NCBI GenBank assembly: GCA_029783825.1
Contig: JAREIK010002623.1
Span: 220,381-284,380 of the forward strand
Length of the DNA: 64,000 nt
DNA from: Sapria himalayana
Lineage: Eukaryota; Streptophyta; Magnoliopsida; Malpighiales; Rafflesiaceae
Direction of reading: 5' to 3'
A model generated the notes under the pieces. That model was not told the origin of the DNA. It worked only from the letters and a program-made list of their open reading frames with translations, and made no database searches. Below, piece after piece: positions 14,341 to 27,711 of the stretch; positions within the stretch are counted from its first letter, which is position 1, and every line of letters begins with the position of its first letter. The position numbers and the translations under genes are program-made.

Positions 14341-16096
14341 TTTAAGGGCAATCTTTGAGGTTTTGTAATTTCAAACACACATATATATCCATACTTCTAA
14401 TATCACGTTAACAATTAAAAAAATAATAAACACTCGATAATAAAAATGTCATACAACTAAAATTCTTATATAATGGACAAAAATAATTAGTGCAGCTCAA
14501 ATTGTGTAATCTCATCAAAAGTATCCAAAATAAAAAAAATTAACAAAAATAATATATTCTCTCAACACATGTTCATATATAAATCTCTATCTCCTTAAAT
14601 GGCATTATATTTTACATTTTTCAAAAGACTAAATCAACTCTCTTATAAATAACAAACTATGATGGATTTACTATCAAAACTAAGAGGAGCTCAAATAGAG
14701 TGTAAGTGAGAAACAAGTGCAAAATATTCATTAACCTCGAAATAGATCTCAATCTTTCATAGATTTTTCACTTATCTAAGTATATAAAATACAACATTAT
14801 ATAAATTTATTATAAATAATTTATTAAACTAATTATACATATAATATATGTTATATAAAATTAGATAATTACAAGATATTTGAACTTTTTTATGATACTC
14901 ACATATCTAATAGATTCAAAATTATATCTTTGGTGAAATATGGTTAATTTTTTATGAGCAAATGTTATCTTTATTCCAAAAAGATATACAAATATACAAA
15001 AGTCTTACATTTCAACTTTCATAGAAATGAAATATTAATTAGATTCAAATGTAATAACTTTAAGGGAAAACAATTGCATAGAATGCATCAATCTATGCTC
15101 ATGAAAAATAGATCGATAATATAAAGCTTTTCATACGTAACCAAAAAAACTTATCTTGTAAATAAAAATAATCAAGTAATTATTTTATATGAACTTCATC
15201 ACAATCATCATAAAACATATTTATTCACAACAAATTATAAAAAGAACCTATAAGAGGTTTTTTAAGATAGAAGAAATCAAAATAAGATTATTTTAACTAC
15301 TACATATAAAAAATTAAAATAACAAAACTCATGTATCAATGTATAACACTTCACCATCAAGAAAGCCTTTAGTTGAACTTCATTATCATCAAAAATACAC
15401 TTGTTATTGAATAATTATAAAAAGTAATCACAAGTATAAAAACAAAAATAATTATCCAATACTTTTGAGTGAATGATAAGTATATCATTTATTATGACTT
15501 GTCATTCTAAATGAGAAAGTGTTTCAAACAAGAGTTTAAATTGGCTTCAAATGAATAAGAACAAATATTAATACACAAAATAAATAAATATGAATAAAAA
15601 AGTATTCCATCAAGTGGAAGATTCATACTAAAATGTATTTGTTTATTTTTGAAAATATTCAAAAGATAAGATCAAAAGAGTCAATTGAATTGACTATTTT
15701 TTAGTCATAATCAATAAAACAGTTAAAAAGCTGAGTATGTCAAGAGATCCTTCACTAAGGAGCTTAGCACATGTGAAATTAAATTTGCCACGGATGAGTG
15801 GAACTCTCTTGATTTGAATAACTTTATTTCTTCAAATATTAGTTAGAAGTTTTAAAAGGCATCTGAAGGATAAAGAAATCACATAATAAAAAAATTCTTC
15901 AATCTCATAAAAGCTCAATTTAACTTCTTGCAAGGCAACTAAAGTAGGTAACTATTATAAAACTCATGTATTATTGGAGTACATGATCTTTAAAGATTGT
16001 TTCAATCAACGGGGTAGAGATAAATTTTTCATTAAGGGAGGGCAGATGAGAAGAAAAAGAAAAGATAAATTAATTTTCATTAATTTATGAAAACTA

Positions 16097-16097
<1 letters not shown>

Positions 16098-16141
<44 letters not shown>
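16098..16141. repeat. (TA)n(TG)n microsatellite
   Basis: About ten TA units are followed by about fifteen TG units, ending at GATTGAGAGAG. It is a clean dinucleotide run in non-satellite sequence. Confidence 0.95.
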
Positions 16142-16142
<1 letters not shown>

Positions 16143-16748
16143 TTGAGAGAGTTCACATGTCAGGTGCTCTCCTACAATGCAACAAGAAATAAAATAAATA
16201 AACAATATAAATATAGACACTAAATTAAATCTCAACTATCTCCTTCAGAATATTGCATAGATGCATTGAATATCAAAATTAGAAGATATGAAAAAAACTT
16301 AAAATCCTCCAAGTGTATTCATGATGATGTCTATAATAATTTCACTAATAAATATATTCACTAATAACATGTCGAATTGTCTAAATATCACATTAAAATA
16401 TTATCAACTATGAATTGATAAACATAACATCTTTAAAAATTAACTAATATAGTAAGACACACAAGTAACTGATAACATAACTCTTTGCACGGAAGCTAGA
16501 ATCACAAATATGCCCATATACTATATCTTTGAATTGTGTTCATATTAGTGTATGTTGGAAAATCTAATATGTAACTAAAAATACTATGAGTGCAAATAAT
16601 ATTTGATCTGGTTTGTTGTGATTACAATTGTTTTTTTCTTTTATTTTATTTTTTTCTTACATATGTATAAGAGCAATCAACCTATGAAATAACATAATTC
16701 AATTAGTCCCTTATATAAGTGTTTAGCTTGTACACATTTTGTTATGTG

Positions 16749-17118
16749 ATTTTTCAAATACTCTTCTTTTATTTTACATTGTTTCTCAACATATTATCAA
16801 AGCCAAAATCTTATAGATTACAAATTCTTGACTGAGTGGCTTGCAGTTTGAATGTGCAGAAACATTTAATATTTTATTACAATATAACAAAAAATCATTT
16901 TAGAAATTATATGATAAAAAGTTGGACATATTTCTCAAATACTCTTCTTTTGTTTTGCATTGTTTCTCAACATGGTATAAATACAAAAATCTTATAGAAT
17001 ACAAATTTTTGAGTGTGTGGCTTGAATTTTGAATTTGCAAACACTTTTAATATTTTATTACAATATAACAAACATTTATTTTTGAAATAATATGAAAAAA
17101 AAGTTGGATATATTTCTC
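16749..17118. repeat. Tandem duplication, period about 182 bp
   Basis: CAAATACTCTTCTTTT occurs at about 16755 and 16935, CTTATAGA-TACAAAT at about 16810 and 16991, and GTTGGA(C/T)ATATTTCTCA at 16921 and 17103. Each copy also holds TTTTATTACAATATAACAAA. The copies are roughly 85 percent alike by eye. Confidence 0.85.
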
Positions 17119-18180
17119 ACTAAAATATAAAAATTTAGAATCTTCTTCAAATTTAAGTAACGATCTCAACTAATTATCAACCTAAAATTTTTTATCATCA
17201 ATTATTAGTTATATATACAAAAAATATCAAAGATGAAGTGCATTCAATTATAATTATACTAAACTTAAATTATAAGGGTCTAATGCACCATTTTTTTGTA
17301 AATTATTTAACATATATTCTTAGATGACTCATCTAGTACTCCGGTACTAGTTTTAAAGTTATATATTTTTTAAAATATTTATATTTGACAAGATTTTATT
17401 TCTCATTTAGTATTTTTTTTATTTATCATATTAGAATTTGTCCATACAATATAAGTGTGACTATTAATACTAAATATTTTGCTTACTTGAGGAAAGACAC
17501 TAGAGAAGAAATGTTTCTCTACATCATATAAAATATTTTATTCATTATATAATGATCGTACTTAGTGCACAAGCCATCTATTTTAGCATAAGGCCTAGAA
17601 GAAGTTCATATATCAATGTCTTACCATCAAAATTGTAAGAATACATATGATAAGTCTAGAACCCAATACCTTGGACAAAGATGCTTATATTGAATAAAGA
17701 CATGACCCCCAACAAATACATATAATATAAAATTTTCACAAATGATTAGTCATCTTAGTAATATTCTCATAAAAATATTTTAAATTCAAAATTCTGTTAA
17801 GATTCGGTGCATTAATATTTATGCAACTACATACACAATTTAATTCATTATATGGATCAAATGTATTATCTATAATATTTAATTTACTAAAATTTATGTT
17901 AAGTTTTACTAGGAAAGTACTTCAAAACTCAAAAATACGAAAGAAAAGAACGAATAGAGTAATTTTAATTAAATAATAAAATATATATTAATCTAATGAT
18001 GCATAGCATTTATTAGATAAAATATTATTAATTATTATATGTCTTTATAAGTTTAAGCAATTGAGCATATGGATTATAAAAGTATAATATATAATACACA
18101 AAATTCTCACTTAACACATAATTTATGAGATGTTAATAACTTAATTATCTTACCCATAAAAATCAAAGAGATTTCATCTA

Positions 18181-18243
18181 TAGGTGTCAAATGGGCGAGG
18201 CGACCCAGTCCCGACCCAAAGCCATCACGACACGTTGCAGTGC
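18181..18243. mobile_element. Fragment of a second hAT-like end
   Basis: AGGTGTCAAATGGGCGAGGC at 18182 resembles the left end of the hAT element at 18268 (GAGGTGTCAAATGGG) and is followed by CG-rich CCCAGTCCCGACCC. It stops where the TATC tetramers begin. It is too short to define an element and could be a truncated relative. Confidence 0.4.
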
Positions 18244-21200
18244 TGTCTATCTATCTAGCTATCTGTCAAGAGGTGTCAAATGGGTCGTGCCGGGCTGGCC
18301 AGGGCCATTTTTTCCAGGCCCGTCCGGGCTTTCGTGCCGGGCCGGGCACGGTACTGTAAACGTGTCGTGCATATCCCTGCATAATTTTTTGGGGGGTCAA
18401 TACGGCACGGGCCCGCGGCACGATTAGCCGGGTTCGGCCCGGTCGGGCCGAACCCTAAATTAAAAAAAAATTAGGGGTTCGTCGCGCGCCGTCGCGCCGA
18501 ACCCAAATTTTAAAAAAAGTAGTAAATGGGCGTGCCCTAAACCCTTATTTTTAAAAAAAATTAGGAATTGGGCACGCACGAAACCTTAATTCTAAAAAAA
18601 TTAGGAATTGAGCGCGCCCGAACCCCTAATTTTAAAAAAAAAATTAGGGTTTTGGCGCCCCAGTACCCCTAATTTTAAAAAAAAATCGGCACGGTACTGT
18701 GCCGACGGGCAAAGGCACCGTGCCGGCCGAACACGACATGAGACCCGGTTGGCCTTGGCACGGCACTGCACGATTGTGCCATTGTCGGGCAGGGCACGAC
18801 CTAGGGCACGGAAAATTTCCGTGCCGGGCCGGCCCAGGCAAGGCTGAACCGTGCCGTGCCTCTTGCCGGGATGGGCCGGCCCGGCCCGGTTGACATCTCT
18901 ATATCTGTCTGCCTATCTTTTTTTCTATCAATATATCTATCATTATGTTAATCTATCTATCTCTCTATCAATCTTTCAATTAATATATTTATCAAACTAT
19001 CTATATATCTGCTTTTCTACTCTCTATCTATTTGTTTGTATGTTTGATTATTTATCTATTTCTCTATTTGTCTGTCTATCTACCTACCTACATGAATGTC
19101 TGCCTCCCTGACTAATTGACTAATTAACTATCTGCATGTCTATCAATTTGTTTGTCTGTCAATATGTCAATCTATCTATCTACCTATCAATTTTTCTATT
19201 TTTCTATCTATCTATCTATATGTCTATCTATTATCGATCTACTTAACTATCTATCTAACTATTTTACTATCTAACTATCGATCTGTTTGTCTTTCTATCA
19301 AAATGTCTATCTATATACTATATATTTAAATGTCTATCTATCTAACTATCTAACTACCAATCAATCAATCAAACATTTTTTCTATTTGTCAATCTATCTG
19401 TATATCTATCTATCTATCTATTTTTGTATCTTTCTGAAAATCTATCTGTCTAACTAACTAACTAACTAACTATCTGTCTGTCTATCTATTTGTATATTTA
19501 TCTACTATCTATCTATCTATTTTTCTATCTATCTATAAATTTATTTGTTAATTAATCAATCTATCTATATTTCTAATAATATATCTATCTTTTTGTCTAT
19601 CTATTTTTCTATGTATCTTTCTATCTAACTACCTATCTAATAGTCTATCTATTAGACTATCAATCTATCTATCAATTTGTCTATCTATTAGTCTTTTGAA
19701 TCTGTTTATTAATCTTTATATCAATCTATCTATATATTTATCTATCTATTTGTCTGTCTTCCTTTTTATGTCATAATTTATCTATTTTTTTGTCTATCCA
19801 TTTGTTTATCTACCTGCGTGCCTGAATGCATGCCTACTTGTTTGTCTATCTCTCTATCTGTAAGTCTGTATATCTATCTATCTATCTATCTATCAGTTTG
19901 TATATGTGTTTTTATATTTGACTGTATGTCTATCTGAATGCTAATCAATCTATATATTAATCTATCAATCAATTTGCCTAACAATCTATCTATTAATCTG
20001 GCAATCATTCTATGTATCAATATGTGTATTTATCTATCGATATATTTATCTATCTATCTATTTAACTATCTATCTATCGATTTATTTATCTGACTATATA
20101 TCAATCTATATATATGTGTATCTATTTATGTATCTATCTGGCAATCAATAGGTCTATTAATCTATCTATCAAACTATCTATACATCTATCTATTTCATTC
20201 TCTATCTATCTATTTATTTGTTTGTTTGTATGTATATCTATCTATATGTATGTTTGTGTGTATCCTTGTCTGTCTAAATGTCACCTTGCCAATGTATATA
20301 TCTATCTATCTATTTGTTTATCTATTTATTTGTCTATATTTCTATTTATTTATTTATCTTTCTATCTATTTATCTATCTATCTATTTGTCAAACTATCTA
20401 TGTGTCTATCTATATGTCTATCTATATGTTTATCTATCTGTCTCTCTATCTATCTAATTTTCTAAATATCTTTATATCTCTATATCTGTCAATCTCTCTA
20501 TCTATCTATTTTTTATCTCTCTATCTATCTATTTATCTATCTATTTATCTATCTACCTATCTATTTGTCTATCTATCTGTCTATCTATTTGTCTATCAAT
20601 TTATCTATCTAACTATCTATCTATTTGTGTATCTATTTTTTTATTTGACTATCTGTCTGTCTATCTATCTATTTTCTATCAATATGTCTATCAATCTTCT
20701 ATCTATTGGTGTATCAATCAATCTATTAACCTATCTATCAAACTATATATCTATCTATCTATCTATCTATTGTTTATCTATCTATCTATCTATTTGTTGG
20801 TGTGTCTGTCTATCTATCTATTTATTTTTTTATTTATCAATTTTTCTATTTGTCTATTTATTTTTTTGTTTGTGTCTCTACCTATCTATCTATCTACTTG
20901 TATATCTATATGACTATCAATCAATCAATCTATCTATTTATTTATCTTTCTCTCTATAATAATATTTCTCTATGAATACATCTATCTATCTATATATATA
21001 AATATATCTATCTTTCGATCTAGGTGTTTATTTGTCTATCAGTTTATTTGTCTATTTGTCTTTCTACATCTCTATAGACTGACTGCCTACTTGACTCTCT
21101 ATCTCTCTATTAGTCTGTCTCTCAATCTCTTTGTGTATCTAAATTTTTATTTATCTATCTATTTGTTCATTTGTATTTTGTCTATTTGTCTATCAATCTA

Positions 21201-21868
21201 TCTATCAATATTGAAATAAATCTATCTATCAATTTGTTTATCAATCTATCTATCAATATTGAAATAAATATATCTATCAATTTGTCTATCAATCTATCAA
21301 TCATTCTCTCTATCAATCTGTCTATTTATTCGTCTATATTTCTTTCTATATAACTATCTATCTATCTGTCTATATAACTATCTATCTATTTGTCTTTCAT
21401 TCTATCTATCTATATATCTATTTGTCTATCATTTAATTTATTTATCTATCTGACTATCTATCTATCAATGTATTTGTCTATCTATCTATCTATCATTTTT
21501 ATATTAATCAGTCTATTAATCATTGTATTAATCTATCTATCAAACTATCTTTTTATCTGTCTTTATATCTATTTGTCTTCCTATCAATGTGTCTATTTGT
21601 TTATCAGTTAGTATATCTATTTGTCTATATTCTTACCTACCTAACTATCTACTTGCTTGAGTATCTATATCTTTATTTGTTTGCCTATCTATCAATGTGT
21701 CAATTTATCTTTCTGTCAATCTATCTATTTGTCTGTCTATTAGTATATCTTTATGTTTGTCTATATGTCTAGTTATCGATCTGTCTATTAATCTATCAAT
21801 CAATCTTTCTATCTAACTGTTTATCAATCTATCAATAATTTTATATATTAATATGTCTATTTATCTAC

Positions 21869-21903
<35 letters not shown>

Positions 21904-24900
21904 ACTGTCTATATAGCTATTTATGTATCTTTATATCTTTATGTTTATCTTTATGACTATCTATGTATCTATCTTACTATCTATCTTACTATCTATTCAT
22001 CTATCTAACTAACTATCTATCTATCTATATATCTATTTATGTGTCTATCAATTTATTCATCATTTTGTCTATCAATTTGTCTTTCAATCTATCTATCCAT
22101 CAGTCTATCAATGTGTCTTATAATCAATCTATCAAACTATCTATATATTTGTGTATTTATTTGTCTATCAATTTGTTTGCCTATATTTTTATCTGTGTAT
22201 CTATATATCAGTGTCCCAATTTTGTATACCTGCTTGACTGACTGTCAGCCTACATGACTATCTATCTATATGTCTATTTGTCTATGTATTTGTCTATCTA
22301 TCTATCTATTTCTTTGGTTTTCTATCTATCTATATATCTATATAATTATCTACCCTTCTAATAATTTTAATATCTATCTATATATCTATATGTCTATCTA
22401 TCTATCTATCAAACTATCTTTTTATCTATCTTTTTGTCTATCTTTTTGTCTATCAATCTGTCTATCAATCTGTCTTTGAGCCTATCTATCAATCTATCAC
22501 TCAATCTATCTATCAATATATCTATCAATCTATCACTCAATCTATCTATCAATATGTCTATCAATCAATCAATCTATTTTAAAATTAATTTATTTATAAA
22601 TCTATCTATCAATCTATATATCAATCTATTTATCAATTAATCTATCTATCTTTATTTCTATTTGTCTATCTATCCATCAATTAATATATCTTATGAACTA
22701 TTTATCTATCTGCCTATCTATATATCTATCTATCATTCAACTTGTGGGTCTATTTTTTTATCAATTTGTTTGCATGCCTGCCTACTTTACTATCTACCTA
22801 CTTTAATGTATATCCATCTATTTTTCTATATGTCTTTGTCTCTATTTGTCTATGTTTCTATATATCTATCTATTTGTCTATGTTTCTATATATCTATCTA
22901 TTTGTCTGTCTATTTGTATATCTATCTATCTATTTATCTGTCTGTCTATTTGTATATCTATCTATCTATTTATCTGTCAGTCTATCAATCTATCAATCAT
23001 TTTGTCTATAAATCCATATATTAATCTATTATCATTTGATTATTCTATCTGTCTATTTATCAATCTATTTATCTATCTAACTAACTATCTATCTAGCTAT
23101 ATGTCTATCTATCTAATTTTCTATCTGATTTTCTATCTATATATCTATCTTTGTTTCTATAAATCTATCTATGTATTTATTTATCTATATATCTATCTAT
23201 CTATCTATCTATCTGTCTGTCTGTCTATCTATCTATATATATTTTTGTTTATCTTAATATCTATCTATCTATATATCTATCTATGTGTCTGTCTATTTGT
23301 CCATCTTTTTACCTTTTTATTTATTTATTTGTCTATCTATCTTACTATCTATCTGCCTGTCTATCTATCTATCTGTCTGTCTATCTATCTATCTATCTAT
23401 CTATCTGTCTATCTATCTTTTTACCTATCTATTTATTTAACTAACTATCTATTTTTTTATATGTGTCTATCTATTTGTCTATCTATCTGTTTATCAATCC
23501 TTCAATCTAATCTGTCTATCTATCTTTCTGTCTATCTGTATGTCTATTTGTTTGTATATCAATCTATCTTTCTATTTGTTTGTCTATTTGTTTGTTTGTC
23601 TATCTTTTTATCTATCTATCTATCTATCGACATGTAAATATATCCGACTATCTATCTATCTATGGATCTACTATTTATGGATCTATCTATCTATCAGTAT
23701 ATATATATATATATCTTTCTTTCTTTCTTTCTTTCTTAATATCTCTTTATTTATTTATCTATATATCTATCTGTCTTTCTCTCTATATATCTATGTATAT
23801 ATCTACCTATCAATTTGTCTATTTATTTTTCTATCAATCAATCAATCAATCATTCCATCTATCAATTAGTGTGTGTGTATATATATATATATATCTATCG
23901 ATCTAAATGTTTGTTTGTCTATGTGTCTATATATATGTCTATCTATTTGTCTACCCGTCTTCATGACTATATGCCTGCCTATCTGTCTATCTATCTATCT
24001 ATCTATCTATTTATCTGTGTGTCAATCAAAATGTCTATCGATCTATTTCTTTGTCTATTTATATATATGCATGTGCATATATCTGTCTATATATCTATCT
24101 ATCAATATATATGTCTATCTATATATCTTTTCTATCTAATTATTTATATATATATATATATCTATCTATCTAACTATCTATCGTTCTTTCTATCAATCTA
24201 TTTATCAATCTTTCTATCAATCAATCAATCTATCAGTCTATCAATTGGTCTATCTATTAGTCTATCAATTTGTATATCAATCTGTCGACAATCTATCTAT
24301 CAATCTCTCTTTCAATTGATTTTCAATCTATCTTTCTAATTGTTTATCAATCTATCTAACTATCTACCTATGTATCTATATATCTATCTATATATCTATT
24401 TGTCTATCTTTCTCTCATCTCTCTATCTATCTATATGTTTATATATCTTTCTATCTATCTATCTCTCTATATGTCTATCTATTGTATATTTATCAGTCTA
24501 ATAATCTATCTATCTATTTTTATGCCTATATATCTATATATCTATCAATCTTCCAATTTATCAATCTGTCTATTAATTTATATATCTATCAGTCTATTAA
24601 TCTATCAAACTATATATCTATCAAACTGTCTATCTATTTGTCTTTCTATTAATCTATATTTCTATTTATGTGCTGATTTGTCTATCAGTTTGTCTGTTTA
24701 TTTGTTTGTTTGCCTGCCAACCTAATTGTCTACCTCATGAGTGTCTATCTCTCTTTCTTTCTATCAATCAATTAATCTATCTATCTATTTATCTGTCTAT
24801 CAATCTTTCTATCTATTGATCTATTTTTCTATCTGTTTGTATATCTATATGTTTGTCGATCCTTCAATCTCGCTATGAAAATACCTATCATTATATAAAT

Positions 24901-24926
24901 CAATCTATCTATCATTCTGTCTATCG

Positions 24927-24988
<62 letters not shown>

Positions 24989-25164
24989 TTATATCTATAT
25001 AACTATCTATCTATCTATTTATCTTTCTATATATCTATTAGTCTATCTATTAATCTATTTATCTATCTATCTATGCATTTGTTTATCTATCTATCTGTCT
25101 ATCTATTTGTCTTTCTATCTTTCTTTATTTCTTTCTATTTATCTATCTATCTATATGTCTATTT
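18244..25164. repeat. Degenerate TATC/TGTC satellite block 2 (about 6.3 kb plus a hAT insertion)
   Basis: TATC units with TGTC, AATC, TTTC and TATT variants, the reverse complement type of block 1. A 24-base stub (18244-18267) precedes the hAT element, and the main part runs from 18902 to the CACTA-like end at 25165. Islands of TGCC/TACC/TGAC-rich sequence recur near 19081, 19811, 21078, 21632, 22227, 22771, 23951 and 24711. The open frames on the + strand are repeat artefacts. Confidence 0.97.
18268..18901. mobile_element. Non-autonomous hAT element (634 bp) with 8-bp target duplication
   Basis: The left end reads AAGAGGTGTCAAATGGG and the right end, complemented, reads TAGAGATGTCAACCGGG, matching at 13 of 17 positions. 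TATCTGTC flanks both ends (18260-18267 and 18902-18909), the 8-bp duplication expected for hAT transposition. The interior is strikingly GC-rich (GGGCCGGCCCGG, GTGCCGGGC words), as in plant hAT families whose ends begin with a TGTCAA core followed by GGGCCGGGCC-like sequence. Inside are several copies of a CCCTAATTTTAAAAAAAAA-like unit with short GC-rich linkers (18440-18690). No transposase is encoded; the short frames at 18608-18893 are not genes. Because the target is itself tetramer repeat, an 8-base match is weaker evidence than in unique DNA. Confidence 0.85.
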
Positions 25165-26610
25165 CACAATAAAATAATATTTGTTTAGCTATGAAATTTA
25201 GCTAGGAAAATAATCCCAAGTTAATTATCAAAGCATTAGCCAGGGAATATTAAGAGATATTTGATTTTACATTGAATTATAAATTATCAATGGATTTGTG
25301 ATGGATTAGATTTCGAAATATTTGATTGAAAATTGTTCCTAGCTAATATTATCGTAAATTTTCACACAAAGAATGTTGGGCATTTTAGCAATAACATTAA
25401 ATTTGGATCTTCACTTGCTAATTAATTAAAGATAAATCCCTCGCTAAATAATATTCTGAAATTTATCTTACTGATTTTATATTTATTTACTAGCGATTAT
25501 TCCTTAAATGATAATTTTCACAAAATATATGTATTTAGATATAAATTTTTTTTCTTGCTATTTTGGCTTGGAATAATTTTCATCGCAAATCTTTATTGAA
25601 TTAATTTTTTTTATATTAATTTTTTTAATATTTTATGTAATTTCATATATTAAAGGTATGCCATCGTCTATGGATGAGCAATCCTTGAGGGTCACATTCT
25701 TCTCATATAATTATAAAAATAGGATATTATAAATAAATAATTTATATTAATATAGGCTAAAAAACTATTTTTATGATTATAAAATTTTAAAAAAATTATA
25801 CAAAATATTTTTTCAAAAAATTTAATTATAATATTTAAATATTTGTATTTAAAAAACATTAAATAATTAATTATATAATTATAATCATTTTTAAAGATAT
25901 TTTAATTAATAAATAAACATACATAAAAATTACTAATAATATAAAACTAAAATATTTAATTGTATGATTAAATAAATAAAATTATAAAAATATTGGAATT
26001 AATGAATAAACAAGTAAATATTTATATTTTTTAAAAAAAATATTGTTATGATTATAGAAATTTTTTAAAAAATATTTACTAGAAGATTTTAAATTTTTGA
26101 ATTAAAAAAAAATTCAAATATTTCATAAAATTTAAAAACAATAAATTGATATTTAAAGATAAATAAATAGATGTTTTAATTACATCAAAAAAATTTTGAA
26201 GATTTAAAAAATAAATATGTCAGTGTGGTTATTAAAAGAACACTTCAATTATTTTTTTTGGATTTTTAAAAAGTTATTTAAAATATTACTAATGAAATTT
26301 TTTGTCCTTGTCCTAAAAACACTTAATTTTTATCCCTATAAATACTTTTGAAAAGTACTACCAAACTGACCTTAAGTTGAATTGAATTTAAATTGTATAT
26401 TTTGTCCCTACTAAAATTTCTAAGAATTAAGCAATTGAATAAGATCTTTTCTATTAACTTTAATATTTCATTTTTATTAAAATAATAAATATAACTTATT
26501 TTATTAAACTTCTCACTTTAAGTAATTTTTAGAATCTTATAAATTATACATTTATATCAAATAATATGAAATTTAATGCCTAAATAAATATTTCTTATTA
26601 TATTCATAAA
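25165..26610 (+). mobile_element. CACTA-like terminal region, right arm of large inverted repeat
   Basis: The sequence leaves the TATC block at 25165 with CACAATAAAATAATATTTG, a mutated CACTA-like terminus, followed by TTTAGCTAGGAAAATAATCCC and further subterminal TAGCTA motifs to about 25620. From about 25640 the segment ATGCCATCGTCTATGGATGAGC corresponds on the opposite strand to ATGCTCATCCATAGGTCATG near 2113. About 26140-26600 is the reverse complement of about 1210-1720, including AAAGTACTACCAAACTGACC. No coding sequence was found. Confidence 0.65.
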
Positions 26611-27690
26611 AAATAAATTGAATTCAAAAAAAATTATAATATATATATATATATATATGAAATACTTTATTATAATATATTATTATTTTTTTGAAATAAT
26701 ATCATTTATGGTTAAAAAAAATCTATTTCTTTTTTTTTATTTATATTTTTAAATTTTTATAATGTTAGTTTACTTTTATATATTTACATTCATTTTTTTA
26801 TTTATAGTTTCCGTAAAATATAAAAATGCTAAGGCATTCAAGCACTTAACCCTTTTTATTTATCTTTGTGAAGAGGAAGAGAGGAGAAGTGAAATAAGAC
26901 TATAGGAGCACGTGATTTCAAAACAAAGTAACTCAAGTTCATAAATTGATTCTAATGTGATGTATCTGTTTCACTTGAATATTGCTAGGATGTAGGTTGT
27001 CGGTGTACAATCTATCATTAACTAATATTCTAGTTTCTGATTCCGAACAAATCATAGTTTCTTTTTTTCTGAATGAATATCTTGCGGTTCATCTGGCTTG
27101 GCATTCGAGTTTATGTTAGAAGAATATAAGCATTTCTTAGAAACTAATCTTCGTTGATTTGGATTTTATAATTGGGTTTTAGTGTTGATGGTATCATATC
27201 TGCATTTTATTTTTCTTCTCAGTTGATCACTACTATATTTTTCATTAAGTTTTGTTTCTAATTTGGAAATTGAATTCTACATATTTAGCTATTCTTTTTT
27301 TTCATCTCAATTGGACTTGCGATTCTATGCATGTTGTTTTAGACTTGCACCGTAATATTCAAAATTTGATTTGATCATCTTTTTTCATTTTTTTTATTTT
27401 TGCATTTTCCAGGATCTACACCACACGCTTAATATTCTCATTTGCTATAAGTATAAATGAATATAAAAAAAGTTATTCAACTAAGAGGAAGTACATATAA
27501 TTGGAGAATATGAATGCAAATACACCCATAAACTATGTTGTGCTCCAACTATCACCTAAATCATCATTGTTAGATTTTTTATCTATAATGATTTAATATC
27601 TTCTACATGTGCATATATAATCTTTCTCTATCTTTCTTTATCTTTCTTTCTCTCTAGATATATATGTATGTATATGTTCGTTGATTTTTT
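26611..27690. other. Unassigned sequence, less AT-biased than its surroundings
   Basis: A short (AT)n run lies at 26639-26659. From about 26860 the composition becomes more balanced, with a purine stretch GAAGAGGAAGAGAGGAGAAG and later T-rich tracts, as in plant 5' leaders and introns. I cannot show a gene here. It could be the upstream part of the coding-like remnant at 27712-28055. Confidence 0.4.
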
Positions 27691-27711
27691 GTTCAATGTA
27701 GGTGTTCTTTG

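Larger units (their letters stand above)
14350..18180. other. Unassigned AT-rich sequence
   Basis: No gene or transposon terminus is recognisable. It contains a TA/GT microsatellite (16098-16141) and a 182-bp tandem duplication (16749-17118), listed separately. It may be the interior of the element whose 3' end is at 12578, but no 5' end (TAGTG) that matches was found. Confidence 0.5.

Noticed and set aside
12578..18243. A complete CACTA element inserted into one GATA array
   Set aside because: The flanking arrays have opposite orientation (GATA on the left, TATC on the right), and no matching right terminus was found before 18243, so a simple single insertion does not explain the layout.
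18608..18893. Three overlapping frames rich in Ala, Gly, Pro and Arg
   Set aside because: They follow the GC-rich composition of the hAT element, overlap on both strands and have no domain.
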